This document shows, piece after piece, positions 1 to 8,567 of a DNA stretch of 64,000 bases. Every line of letters begins with the position of its first letter. Position 1 is the stretch's first letter. The position numbers were made by a program, and so were the translations under genes. Source of the stretch: Alphaproteobacteria bacterium (GTDB taxonomy: Bacteria; Pseudomonadota; Gammaproteobacteria; JAGOUN01); contig JAGKWX010000005.1 in the NCBI GenBank assembly GCA_021151585.1, forward strand, positions 1 through 64,000, in the 5' to 3' direction. Under the pieces are notes generated by a model. That model ran no database searches. It was not told where the DNA came from and was given only the letters and a program-made list of their open reading frames with translations.

Positions 1-167
1 TACATTAAACCTTGTTCTCGTTGTTCTTTCGTTGCTGCGATTTCTAGATATATTTTAGTATGATTTAGTATAAAATACGGCATATCATTTTTTTTGCTGT
101 ATTGGTAAGTAGCCAGAAGTAAAAAACATGCAAAAACGATTAAAAAAAATAGTTTAATAGTTTTCAT
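1..167 (-). CDS. DUF192 family protein, N-terminal part (runs off window)
   Basis: The minus strand reads from an ATG at 167 to the window edge without a stop (55 codons). Residues about 1-20 form a Lys-Thr-Ile-Lys start followed by a hydrophobic stretch (LFFLIVFACFLLLA), which looks like a signal peptide or anchor. It is followed by KIYLEIAATKEQREQGLM. That last stretch matches the opening of the DUF192 family (a beta strand, then the A-x-T-x-x-E-R-x-x-GLM motif), a family of small exported or periplasmic proteins of unknown function. The start overlaps the 3' end of tatD by 14 bp, so it is probably the last gene of the same transcript. The C-terminal two thirds lie outside the window. Confidence 0.7.
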   Translation of the reverse strand, partial: MKTIKLFFLIVFACFLLLATYQYSKKNDMPYFILNHTKIYLEIAATKEQREQGLM

Positions 168-951
168 TAAAAAATAACCTGAAAAAATTTCTACTTGTTT
201 CTTCAGCAACTTCATTGACTGAAATGCCCCGTAAATTGGCAATTTTCTCTGCAACAAAGCGCACGTAAGATGGGTCATTTGGTTTTCCACGGTAGGGGTG
301 TGGTGTTAAATAGGGCGCATCAGTTTCAATGAGCATGCGGTTTAATGGCACATGCTTTGCGACTTCTTGTATTTGGATGGCATTTTTAAATGTCACAATG
401 CCTGAGAATGAAATGTAAAAACCTAGTTCCATAGCATTTTCAGCCATAGAAATATCTTCTGTAAAGCAGTGCATAACACCTGAGACTTTATCTGCTTGTG
501 CGTCACGCATAATTTCTATGGTGTCATTGCGCGCGTTGCGAGTATGTATAATTAAAGGCTTATTGACTTTTTTAGCAACTTCAATATGCATACGAAAACG
601 CTCGCGTTGTTCTATTGGGTCGCCTTCATGATAGTAATCCAATCCGGTTTCCCCGATAGCGATAATTTTTTCTTGTTGCGATAGTTTTATTAATTCATCA
701 TATCCTGGATTATCAGGATGGTTTTCATCAGGATGAATTCCAATCGAGGCATAAATATTCGGGTATTTTAAAGCAATATTGTGAACTTTGGGGAAGGTCT
801 GCATATCAACACTTACGCATAGCATATGACTAACGCCCATATTATTTGCGTGAACTAGCATGTTATCAAAATTGCCTTCGTAATTATCGAGATCAATGCG
901 ATCAAGATGGCAATGCGAATCAATAAATTGTGGCGATGTCATTTTTTTCAT
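154..951 (-). CDS. tatD: TatD/YcfH family metal-dependent deoxyribonuclease
   Basis: This 265-residue protein is full length for TatD-type hydrolases, cytosolic TIM-barrel enzymes with 3'-5' DNase activity (family knowledge). The metal-binding H-x-H is visible near the N terminus (DSHCHLD, H13 and H15). The central GETGLDYY glutamate, the later HTR and MHCF histidines and the C-terminal ETDAPYL aspartate are also present, so all catalytic ligands are there. The gene overlaps the histidine kinase gene upstream by 32 bp and the DUF192 gene downstream by 14 bp, which suggests translational coupling. An in-frame ATG three codons inside could also be the start. Whether it is the YcfH or the TatD paralogue cannot be decided here. 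Confidence 0.9.
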   Translation of the reverse strand: MKKMTSPQFIDSHCHLDRIDLDNYEGNFDNMLVHANNMGVSHMLCVSVDMQTFPKVHNIALKYPNIYASIGIHPDENHPDNPGYDELIKLSQQEKIIAIGETGLDYYHEGDPIEQRERFRMHIEVAKKVNKPLIIHTRNARNDTIEIMRDAQADKVSGVMHCFTEDISMAENAMELGFYISFSGIVTFKNAIQIQEVAKHVPLNRMLIETDAPYLTPHPYRGKPNDPSYVRFVAEKIANLRGISVNEVAEETSRNFFRLFFNENY

Positions 952-2887
952 TTGTCCATTTTAATAAAATAGCGCGAGTGCTGTCAAAAGTAATTGGTTT
1001 TATTAGTACATCTGACATACCAATATCCAAACATTTATTTTTTTCATTTTCTAATGCGTGTGCTGTCAATGCAATTATAGGTGCATAGCGATTTTTAGTT
1101 TCGGAATTTAGTATTAGTTTAGCAAGATCGTAGCCAGTCATATCTGGTAACCCTATATCGAGAAAAATAATATCAAATGTAGTTTGTTGAATCTGATCTA
1201 GTGCTTCATGTCCATCTGAAGCCAAAATGACATTGCAGCCGAATTCTTTAAGCATAATGTTTGCAACTTTTTGGCTCATCATATTGTCTTCAATGAGTAA
1301 TACATTAATTGCTTTTGGTTGAATAGATTTTTGTGTTGCCTTGTTGTCTAAGTCAATTTGCCAGCGTTCCCATGCATGGGCTAAATCATTGAGAAAACCT
1401 GATGGATTCAAAGGTTTTAAAATTTCGTAAAAAAATAAGTTTTCATATACAATATTATTTTTTTCCTGAATTAACCCACAAATCATCGTTTTTTCTAATC
1501 TTTTATCCAATCGAATGGCGTTTACTATTTCTGTTAAAGAGGAGCTTGTTTCAATTTGATCATCAATCAAGACTATATCATAAGCTTCGTTGTTAGCGCT
1601 GGCTGAGCGTAATATCTCAAGCACAGCCTTACCTTTGATAGCGCGATTCCTGTTGCCAAATACTTGCTTTAGAACCACTTTCGCTCTTTTTGCATTATCA
1701 TCAGCGACTAATATTTTCAAGTCAGGAAAGCGTTTGTTCCAAGCAATCATTTCTATTTGATGTTTTTGTAATATGAACGGTAAGTTAATCCAGAATGTAG
1801 CGCCATGTCCAATTTCGCTTCTCACCCCAATTGAGCCGCCCATCTTTTCAACTAATTGCTTTACTATTGCAAGACCAAGACCAGAACCCTTTAACCGTGT
1901 TTCATCACTTTTTCGCACTTGAGCAAAACGATTAAAAATTGAATCGAGTTTGTCTTCTGGAATGCCTATGCCTGTATCTTCGATCAGAAATTGTAAAATA
2001 ACTTGTTGATCCGTTTTTTCTATAACTTCTACGGCAATTAAAATGTGCCCGGTAAGGGTAAATTTCATTGCATTGGTAACTAAATTTAATATTATTTGCC
2101 GCAAACGATTAGCATCTCCTAGTACTTGCCTAGGGATATCGTCGCAATAATCTAAAATTAAATCTAAATTTCGTTGTGAGCATTGTTTTGATAATTGATT
2201 AACAATATCGCTAATAACTTTACGCACGTTAAATGGCTCAGATGCTATTGTTAATTGTCCAGCTTCTAATTTCGCGAAATCGAGCATGTCGCTTACCAGG
2301 GATAACAAATGATTGCCAGATTGATAAATATCTTTTACATAATCTTGGGTATCTGCTGGTAAATTACGCATACTTAATATTTGTGTCATGCCTAAAATGC
2401 CATTGAGTGAGTTTCGTAACTCATGACTCATATTGGCAAGAAAATCTAATTTCGCTTGGTTGCCTTGTTCGGCCTCTAGTTTAGCTTTAATTAATGCGTT
2501 TGTTGCTATATCACCAGATGACTGGTGATAAGTTTGAGCCATAAATATGTATTGCCCTGGATGAAGTGTTGGACACAAATTCCACGAAATACCTAGTTCG
2601 TCAGATAGTTGATGATGCTGTGAAAGCAACGGGTAATGGTTTGATAGTGGCGAAGAAAAATTACGTTGATACATTGGATATGTAAAGTTTTCAAATAACT
2701 CCCAAATTTTTTTATTTTCTATCTTATCATGAGTACTTTTTTTAAAAAAAGATTCTGCAAAAGGGTTGTATTCTGTAATGCGCAAATCATTATCTAAAAA
2801 ACACAAGATGCAGTCTTCATACAGTGTAAACAGGGATGTTTTTTCGCTAAAAATAATTTTTTCAAAACCACTATTGCTATGCGGCAT
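920..2887 (-). CDS. hybrid sensor histidine kinase / response regulator
   Basis: A 655-residue multidomain signalling protein without transmembrane segments, so probably cytosolic. Residues about 20-130 resemble a PAS-like sensor (LFTLYEDCILCFLDNDLRI). HisKA follows, with phospho-acceptor H155 in FLANMSHELRNSLNG. Next is HATPase_c, with the N box (NLVTNAMKF) and the G boxes (DTGIGIP, GSGLGLAI). There are two receiver modules: a shortened, divergent one (LKILVADDNAKRAK) and a canonical C-terminal one with phospho-acceptor D577 in IIFLDIGLPD and the conserved Lys-Pro. The domain order is that of BarA/ArcB-like kinases, but there is no HPt domain, so a separate phosphotransfer partner is likely. 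It abuts mltB (0 bp between them) and overlaps tatD. The signal sensed is unknown. Confidence 0.88.
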   Translation of the reverse strand: MPHSNSGFEKIIFSEKTSLFTLYEDCILCFLDNDLRITEYNPFAESFFKKSTHDKIENKKIWELFENFTYPMYQRNFSSPLSNHYPLLSQHHQLSDELGISWNLCPTLHPGQYIFMAQTYHQSSGDIATNALIKAKLEAEQGNQAKLDFLANMSHELRNSLNGILGMTQILSMRNLPADTQDYVKDIYQSGNHLLSLVSDMLDFAKLEAGQLTIASEPFNVRKVISDIVNQLSKQCSQRNLDLILDYCDDIPRQVLGDANRLRQIILNLVTNAMKFTLTGHILIAVEVIEKTDQQVILQFLIEDTGIGIPEDKLDSIFNRFAQVRKSDETRLKGSGLGLAIVKQLVEKMGGSIGVRSEIGHGATFWINLPFILQKHQIEMIAWNKRFPDLKILVADDNAKRAKVVLKQVFGNRNRAIKGKAVLEILRSASANNEAYDIVLIDDQIETSSSLTEIVNAIRLDKRLEKTMICGLIQEKNNIVYENLFFYEILKPLNPSGFLNDLAHAWERWQIDLDNKATQKSIQPKAINVLLIEDNMMSQKVANIMLKEFGCNVILASDGHEALDQIQQTTFDIIFLDIGLPDMTGYDLAKLILNSETKNRYAPIIALTAHALENEKNKCLDIGMSDVLIKPITFDSTRAILLKWTNEKNDIATIY

Positions 2888-3847
2888 TTACATTTCTCCA
2901 AATGAAGATGTTAACTTTTCGCTTAGTTGAACGACGGCCATAGCGTAGAGCGGGCTTGTGTTGTAACGCATAATAACAGCAAAATTATGATATGCTAGCC
3001 AGCATTGTGATCCAGAGCTTGACTTGAATTCAAGATACATGGCATCAGCTTGTGCATTATTTGATATTTTTGCTTCTTTTAATACCTCTGGAGAGTAATA
3101 ATGTTTACTTGAATTTGGAACAATATTTTCAGGTAGTGTTGCGACACAGTTAATAGGTGATACTATTGGCTCACCATATCTCCAACCTTTTTTAGCAAAA
3201 AAATTAGCAATGCTTGGAATCCAGTTGCTAGCATCATTTAAATTGAGATTATCATGTTCAATGATAGCGTAACTTAAAACGCTATCAGGCATGAATTGAG
3301 CGGGGCCAATCGCACCAGCGTAAGAGCCATAAATATTGTTAATATCTAGGTGATACTTTCGTACTAAATCTAAATATGATTTTAATTCAGAAGTAAAAAA
3401 TATTTTTCTTGAAGGATAATTAAAGGCTAAATTGCTCAGGGCATCAATAACTAGGTATTTCATCGTATGTGTGCCGTAATTTGATTCCACACCAAGAATG
3501 GCGGTGATGATTTCTGATGGCACATGATATTTTGCTTCAGTTTGATGGAGTAAAATTTTATGTCTAAAGATAAATGCAAGACCCTTTTCAGCTCGTGATT
3601 CAGTAACGAATAGGTTTTTGTACGTATCCCATGGGAATCCTTCAGCAGGATGCTGCATATGGTGAATTACCTCGGGCATAGGATGCACATTGCGAAAAAT
3701 TGTTTCTAATTCTGATTTGTTAAAGTGGTCATGAGCTACTAATTCTTGAATAAATGACTGTACCTCAGGGTTGTTCAATAACGCCTCATCAGCGAGAGTA
3801 GATATGGAAAATACAATAAGTGCACAGGCTAGTAATTTTTTAATCAT
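2888..3847 (-). CDS. mltB: membrane-bound lytic murein transglycosylase B
   Basis: A 319-residue lytic transglycosylase of the MltB/SLT_2 family, which cleaves the MurNAc-GlcNAc bond of peptidoglycan to give 1,6-anhydro ends in the periplasm. An N-terminal signal peptide is visible (LLACALIVFSISTLADEA). A cysteine follows the lysines but there is no clear lipobox, so it may be soluble. The catalytic glutamate lies in ILGVESNYGTHT, and the family GAIGPAQFMPDSVLSYA substrate-site motif is present. It sits 2 bp downstream of rodA and abuts the kinase gene, so it belongs to the mrdA-rodA-mltB cell-elongation operon common in gammaproteobacteria. Confidence 0.92.
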   Translation of the reverse strand: MIKKLLACALIVFSISTLADEALLNNPEVQSFIQELVAHDHFNKSELETIFRNVHPMPEVIHHMQHPAEGFPWDTYKNLFVTESRAEKGLAFIFRHKILLHQTEAKYHVPSEIITAILGVESNYGTHTMKYLVIDALSNLAFNYPSRKIFFTSELKSYLDLVRKYHLDINNIYGSYAGAIGPAQFMPDSVLSYAIIEHDNLNLNDASNWIPSIANFFAKKGWRYGEPIVSPINCVATLPENIVPNSSKHYYSPEVLKEAKISNNAQADAMYLEFKSSSGSQCWLAYHNFAVIMRYNTSPLYAMAVVQLSEKLTSSFGEM

Positions 3848-3849
3848 GA

Positions 3850-4989
3850 TTAACTGGATACCAATTTACGGTGTGTTTGTATAGACATTAGGATACCAAA
3901 ACTTGCTAGCAGGGTCACTAAAGATGTGCCACCATAGCTTACTAAAGGTAACGGTACTCCAACAACTGGTAAAATACCGCTCACCATACCTAAATTTATG
4001 TACAATGAAATAAAAAACATCAAGCTTAAGCTGCCTGCTAGTAGGCGAGAAAAAGAATCCTGGGCATGTACTGTGATATAGGCGCAGCGAAATAAAATAG
4101 CTAAATAAATAGCAATAAGGACAAAAGAGCCGATAAAGCCAAACTCTTCGCCACAAACGGCAAAAATAAAATCGGTTGTATGTTCGGGTAAAAAACGTAA
4201 ATGCGATTGCGATCCTTGTAGCCAGCCCATGCCAGAACCTCCGCCTGAGCCTAGTGCGATTTTTGATTGAATAATATGATAACCACTACCTCGAGGATCA
4301 CGTTCAGGGTTAATAAATGTTAATACACGCAAACGTTGATAATCATGCATGCCGTACCATAGTAGTGGCAGTAAAGCAGCTATAGTCGTTGCTGTTGTAA
4401 TAATAAAACGCCACGATAGACCTGCCAAAAAGAGCACAAAAAACCCTGTGCTTGCTAAAACAATCGCCGTTCCTAAATCAGGCTCTTTAGCGGTTAAGAT
4501 GGCTGGAATGCCGATAACAAGCAGGCATAACAAAGATTTTTTTAAACTGGGTGGTAGGGGAGGACGTGATAATATATAACTCAGCATGAGTGGAATGGCA
4601 AGTTTCAAAATTTCTGAAGGTTGGAAGCGAAAAGCCCCTGCGCCTAGCCAGCGTTGTGCGCCTTTGTTAATACTCCCCATCACTAATACTGACAAGAGCA
4701 AAACTGTGCCGATAATATAAATTATTACCGCCCAGCGCTCATACGTGTGAGGAGAGATTTGCGCAAAAATACCCATCACCCCAATCGCAATGCAAATATG
4801 TAATATTTGTTGCTCAACTAAGCCAAAATTTTCATTTCCAGCGCTGTACAAAATAATAAAGCCAAAAAATGCAAGACATAATAGCCCTAAAAATAACGGC
4901 AAATCAATGTGGATTTTTTCCCAGAAAGTTTTGTGAGCTAAACGGCTGTTGTTCGTGCTTAGAGGTTTAATTTTTCGTAGAAATTTCAT
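3850..4989 (-). CDS. rodA: rod-shape peptidoglycan glycosyltransferase RodA (SEDS family)
   Basis: A 379-residue polytopic inner-membrane protein of the SEDS family (FtsW/RodA/SpoVE), the glycosyltransferase that polymerises lipid II during lateral wall growth together with PBP2. About ten hydrophobic segments are visible. Family signatures are WLGAGAFRFQPSEILKLA in the middle, FIFAVCGEEFGFIG, and the C-terminal PLPLVSYGGTSLV. The start overlaps the end of mrdA by 23 bp, and mltB follows 2 bp downstream, so it is an operon with its cognate transpeptidase. Linkage to mrdA rather than to the division cluster identifies it as RodA rather than FtsW. Confidence 0.95.
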   Translation of the reverse strand: MKFLRKIKPLSTNNSRLAHKTFWEKIHIDLPLFLGLLCLAFFGFIILYSAGNENFGLVEQQILHICIAIGVMGIFAQISPHTYERWAVIIYIIGTVLLLSVLVMGSINKGAQRWLGAGAFRFQPSEILKLAIPLMLSYILSRPPLPPSLKKSLLCLLVIGIPAILTAKEPDLGTAIVLASTGFFVLFLAGLSWRFIITTATTIAALLPLLWYGMHDYQRLRVLTFINPERDPRGSGYHIIQSKIALGSGGGSGMGWLQGSQSHLRFLPEHTTDFIFAVCGEEFGFIGSFVLIAIYLAILFRCAYITVHAQDSFSRLLAGSLSLMFFISLYINLGMVSGILPVVGVPLPLVSYGGTSLVTLLASFGILMSIQTHRKLVSS

Positions 4990-6814
4990 GTTTTTTCTCT
5001 AATAAATAGGCGTCCATTACTTTGCGCGCAACGACTGGCGCAATTAAGCCGCTATGTTCTGTTACAACAACAACGACAATTTTGGGTTGTTCAGCAGGCG
5101 CAAAGGCAATAAACAAACCATTATCACGTAAATTTTCTTTTGATGAGGCAGCTTCATTATCCTTAATTGAATATACTTGCGCTGTTCCTGTTTTTGCAGC
5201 AACAGTATATTTTGCATCACGTCCGAAACGAAAGCCACGTCCTTCTGGTGATCGAATAACATCCTGCATGGCGTCAATAATTTGTGGATATGCATCATTG
5301 TTGTCGTAAGATATATGATGGCGTAATTGAGGTTTAGTAGGATTTTTTTTGCCTGTTGCGCCATCCTCGCTATATGCAATTAAATGTGGTTGGTATCCTT
5401 CCCCTAGCATGGCTAACGTTGCTGTAGCAACAGCAAGTTGTAAAGCACTCACCTGTGTAAAGCCCTGGCCAATACTAGTATTGAGAGTATCGCCTGGGTA
5501 CCATACTTGCCCCCAATGTTTTTCTTTCCACTGAGGGTTAGGGATTAATCCAGCAGGTTCTTTGGGTAAATCTATGCCAGTAATCTGACCAAAGCCAAAG
5601 GCTCCTAAAGCCTGATCAATGCGGTCTATTCCCATTTTTAACGATAACCAATAAAAATAAGTATCGCATGAAACAACAATTGCGCGGTGCATATTAACCC
5701 AGCCATGACCTTGATGATTCCAATCATGAAAAATATGGGTCGAATTTTTTAATTCAAAATAACCAGGGTCAAGAATTTTGTCAGTGGGCGTAACAATATT
5801 CTCGCCTAAGGCGGCTAAGCCAATGAAAGGTTTCACCGCAGATCCGGGGGGATATAATCCGCTTAAAGCACGGTTATACATTGGGCGAGCTGGGTCATGA
5901 ATAAGATTATCGTAGTCTGCTTGTAAAATACCTTGTACAAATAAGTTTGGGTCAAAACTCGGAACGCTGACCATTGCTAAAATTTCACCATTATTTGGAT
6001 CAAGTGCAATCATTGCGCCATGAGTGCTGCCAAAAGTTTTGATTGCGATCGCTTGCAGATGTTCATCAATAGTTAAGTGTAATGCATTACCTGGTTTCGG
6101 TGGCATGGTTTTTAGTGTTCTAACAATGTTGCCACTAGCGTCGATTTCTATTTGTTTATAACCTATTTGTCCATGTAAATCGTCTTCATAATAAGCTTCA
6201 ATATTTGTTTTTCCAATATAATGACTGGCGCTATATTGCTCTGCGTCTACCTTTGATAAGTCTTCGACATTAATTCGACCAACATAGCCTAAAACATGTG
6301 AAAATTCATTTGCAAATGGATAGTCGCGCAGCATGCGGGCTTTAACTTCAACGCCAGGAAAACGGTAGCGATTAACAGAAAATATCGCCATATCTTTTTC
6401 TGTAAGTTTTAAAATGAGTGGTGTGCTTTGAAAGCGCGGCTGTTGTCGAACAGTTTTAAAAAATAAATCCTTTTGCTTTTCTGTAATAGGTAAGAGGCTG
6501 GATAACTCTTCTACTGTTTGCTTAAGATTTTTGCTTAAGCTCGGTGTGATTTCTAAGCTGAATACAGGGATATTTTGCGCAAGCAAAGCGCCATTTCTAT
6601 CATAAATAAGGCCGCGCACAGGCTCTAAAGGCACAGACTCGATCCGATTGGCTTCTGCTAGGCTGGTATAGTAATCATTTTTAAATAATTGAAGATAAGC
6701 CAGACGAATCAATAAAAATAATGTTAGAGATAAAATTATGCCTACCGCGATCATGACTCGGCCATTAATTATCTGCTTTTCTTGGTGTGGATTTTTAAAG
6801 ACGCGATTCTTCAT
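4967..6814 (-). CDS. mrdA: penicillin-binding protein 2 (peptidoglycan D,D-transpeptidase)
   Basis: A 615-residue class B PBP that cross-links peptidoglycan in the elongasome. One N-terminal membrane anchor is visible (about residues 20-40, VMIAVGIILSLTLFLLI). A dimerisation/pedestal region follows (LEPVRGLIYDRNG), then the transpeptidase domain with the active-site S-x-x-K in YPPGSAVKPF, the S-C-D motif in VVSCDTYFYW and K-T-G in AAKTGTAQV. The start codon overlaps the hemH stop in an ATGA, and the 3' end overlaps rodA. All catalytic residues are present and the length is normal for the family. Confidence 0.95.
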   Translation of the reverse strand: MKNRVFKNPHQEKQIINGRVMIAVGIILSLTLFLLIRLAYLQLFKNDYYTSLAEANRIESVPLEPVRGLIYDRNGALLAQNIPVFSLEITPSLSKNLKQTVEELSSLLPITEKQKDLFFKTVRQQPRFQSTPLILKLTEKDMAIFSVNRYRFPGVEVKARMLRDYPFANEFSHVLGYVGRINVEDLSKVDAEQYSASHYIGKTNIEAYYEDDLHGQIGYKQIEIDASGNIVRTLKTMPPKPGNALHLTIDEHLQAIAIKTFGSTHGAMIALDPNNGEILAMVSVPSFDPNLFVQGILQADYDNLIHDPARPMYNRALSGLYPPGSAVKPFIGLAALGENIVTPTDKILDPGYFELKNSTHIFHDWNHQGHGWVNMHRAIVVSCDTYFYWLSLKMGIDRIDQALGAFGFGQITGIDLPKEPAGLIPNPQWKEKHWGQVWYPGDTLNTSIGQGFTQVSALQLAVATATLAMLGEGYQPHLIAYSEDGATGKKNPTKPQLRHHISYDNNDAYPQIIDAMQDVIRSPEGRGFRFGRDAKYTVAAKTGTAQVYSIKDNEAASSKENLRDNGLFIAFAPAEQPKIVVVVVTEHSGLIAPVVARKVMDAYLLEKKHEISTKN

Positions 6815-7785
6815 ATCCTGTGTTCCTGAATAATTTGTTCAATGAGCTCACATTGTGTATCACTGTCATTTAAGGCAGGAATATAGTGATAGGATTTTCC
6901 GCCTGATTGCAGAAACAATTCTCCGTTTGTACTCGAGATTTCCTCCAAGGTTTCTAGGCAGTCCATAGAGAATCCGGGGCAGATAATATGTATATCTGTT
7001 ATACCTTGTTTTGGCAGCATTTCTAATGTTTTGTCACAATATGGTTCTAGCCATTTGGCTTTGCCAAATCGTGATTGAAAGACCAGTTGCCATTCATGAC
7101 TTTCTAATCCGAGTGTATTGGCTAATGCTTGAGCTGTGGTTAAACATTGATGTGCGTAAGGGTCGCCATCTTGCTCAACTGAGCGAAGCGGGATGCCATG
7201 AAATGACATGACTAAGCGCTGTGGTTTTCCATGGCGTTGCCAAAAATCTTGTACAGAATTCGCTAGTGCATGAATATATTTTGGGTGTTTATGGTAATTG
7301 TTGATGATGGTTAGTGTGGGCAAATTATTTTTTTTGTTAAATGTTTGAAACACTTGATCATAAATTGCGCCAGTGGTTGAGTTAGAGTATTGAGGATAAA
7401 GAGGCACAATAACTAGGTTATCGACTTTTTTTCTTAAGCACTCGAGTAAGAGCTTATTCAAGAATGGTGTGCTGTAAGTCATAGCATAGCGCCAATCGAT
7501 AGAAGAGTTATTTTTAGTACTAATATGTTGTAATTTTTCTGTTAATTGTTTGGTATAAACCTCAAGGGGTGAGCCATTTTTCTGCCAGATGGATTGGTAT
7601 TGGTGAGTTAGTTTTTGTGGTCTAAAAGGTAAAATGAAGCACAATAAAATTAATTTCCATAAAACGCTGGGCAAATTAACCACACGCTTATCCGATAAAA
7701 AGCGCCATAGAAAAGCACGAATAGCGTTTACTGTAGGTGCAGAGGGTGTGCCTAGATTTATTAAAATAACAGTTTTTTTATTCAT
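6811..7785 (-). CDS. hemH: ferrochelatase
   Basis: A 324-residue ferrochelatase (protoheme ferro-lyase), which inserts Fe2+ into protoporphyrin IX in the last step of heme synthesis. Visible family signatures are the opening VILINLGTPSAP, the conserved histidine in VMSFHGIP, and the GFSMDCLETLEEI region with the conserved glutamate. It is translationally coupled to mrdA (ATGA, 4-bp overlap) and lies 9 bp downstream of the toxin gene. The pairing with the elongasome genes is not obviously functional. The sequence shows no sign of decay. Confidence 0.93.
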   Translation of the reverse strand: MNKKTVILINLGTPSAPTVNAIRAFLWRFLSDKRVVNLPSVLWKLILLCFILPFRPQKLTHQYQSIWQKNGSPLEVYTKQLTEKLQHISTKNNSSIDWRYAMTYSTPFLNKLLLECLRKKVDNLVIVPLYPQYSNSTTGAIYDQVFQTFNKKNNLPTLTIINNYHKHPKYIHALANSVQDFWQRHGKPQRLVMSFHGIPLRSVEQDGDPYAHQCLTTAQALANTLGLESHEWQLVFQSRFGKAKWLEPYCDKTLEMLPKQGITDIHIICPGFSMDCLETLEEISSTNGELFLQSGGKSYHYIPALNDSDTQCELIEQIIQEHRI

Positions 7786-7794
7786 ACTATTTCC

Positions 7795-8166
7795 TTAGTA
7801 GCTAGAAATGTCAATAATTTGATTCAGGGTTTCGCAGGCTGAAGCAAACAGCTCATTCGAAACGCGTTTTAAAGGATGAGGTTTTGCATCTCGCATTTTC
7901 CAATCGAATGTTGTTGGTTGATGTGCCAAAATATAGCTGTTTTTTTCTTTTGACCCTGTAAATTTTATGGCAAAAGGGTTGGTTTCATTATACTGCGTTG
8001 TCGCGATTGGCAATCCGATGACAATGCCCGTTTTTTCATTGAAGAGTTTAGGCGATAAAACCACTATAGGGTGTATGTTTTTCGCTTCTTGGTCGATGTG
8101 AGAGTTGTAGTCAATCCAAATAATATCTTGACGATCCGGTACCCATGTTTTTTTTTCGGCTGTCAT
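7795..8166 (-). CDS. MazF/PemK-type endoribonuclease toxin
   Basis: A 123-residue protein of the MazF/PemK/ChpB toxin family, which cleaves mRNA at short sequence motifs. Family features visible are the opening VPDRQDIIWIDYNSHIDQEAKNIHPIVV (split here between W-I-D-Y and the P-x-V-V-L-S strand), the L-P-I-A-T-T-Q motif and a Q-P-T-T-F-D-W stretch near the position of the conserved catalytic loop. Its ATG overlaps the antitoxin stop codon by one base (TAATG), the classic antitoxin-first toxin-antitoxin layout. The usual basic R-P-x-V segment is replaced by H-P-I-V, so activity is likely but not certain. Confidence 0.85.
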   Translation of the reverse strand: MTAEKKTWVPDRQDIIWIDYNSHIDQEAKNIHPIVVLSPKLFNEKTGIVIGLPIATTQYNETNPFAIKFTGSKEKNSYILAHQPTTFDWKMRDAKPHPLKRVSNELFASACETLNQIIDISSY

Positions 8167-8420
8167 TACCGTTCTTCCATGGTAAAGTTGGGGCTCATCA
8201 GAGCCTCTCCGGCATGTTGTTTTTGATCAAATTTTGCAAGTTTTTGCGCTAAGGATAGCTTGGGTTCGCCAATGGTCCTGATGATGACGCTGTCATTTTC
8301 AACCGATAACTCTACTTGTTGCCCTAAGCGAAAGTGTGCTAAGCGAGCAATAACGGCAGGAATTCGAACGGCTAGGCTATTGCCCCACTGTTGCAGGCTA
8401 AGTACTGATGTTTTTTGCAT
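8166..8420 (-). CDS. MazE/AbrB-type antitoxin
   Basis: An 84-residue antitoxin with the N-terminal swapped-hairpin AbrB fold of MazE/PemI proteins: QQWGNSLAVRIPAVIARLAHF followed by the V-E-L-S-V-E-N-D-S-V-I-I-R strand pair. The acidic C-terminal tail should wrap around and inhibit the toxin encoded directly downstream. Antitoxins of this type bind their own promoter, so the 147-bp gap to the divergent smc gene probably holds a shared regulatory region (inference). The pair sits at the head of the hemH-mrdA-rodA-mltB run on the same strand. Confidence 0.88.
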   Translation of the reverse strand: MQKTSVLSLQQWGNSLAVRIPAVIARLAHFRLGQQVELSVENDSVIIRTIGEPKLSLAQKLAKFDQKQHAGEALMSPNFTMEER

Positions 8421-8567
8421 TCACTTAACCCTATAGTCTTTATGTTGATACAAGTATATACATTATTGATTTAAAGAGCAAATTGGGTTATGTCCCTCTA
8501 GCCTATCATTTTCGACTAATGTAGACTCGCATACATTACTATTTTGTTTTTGTAGGTTTTTTACTCA

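Noticed and set aside
5022..5534. Several plus-strand open frames within mrdA
   Set aside because: They are antisense shadows of a highly conserved PBP2 gene.
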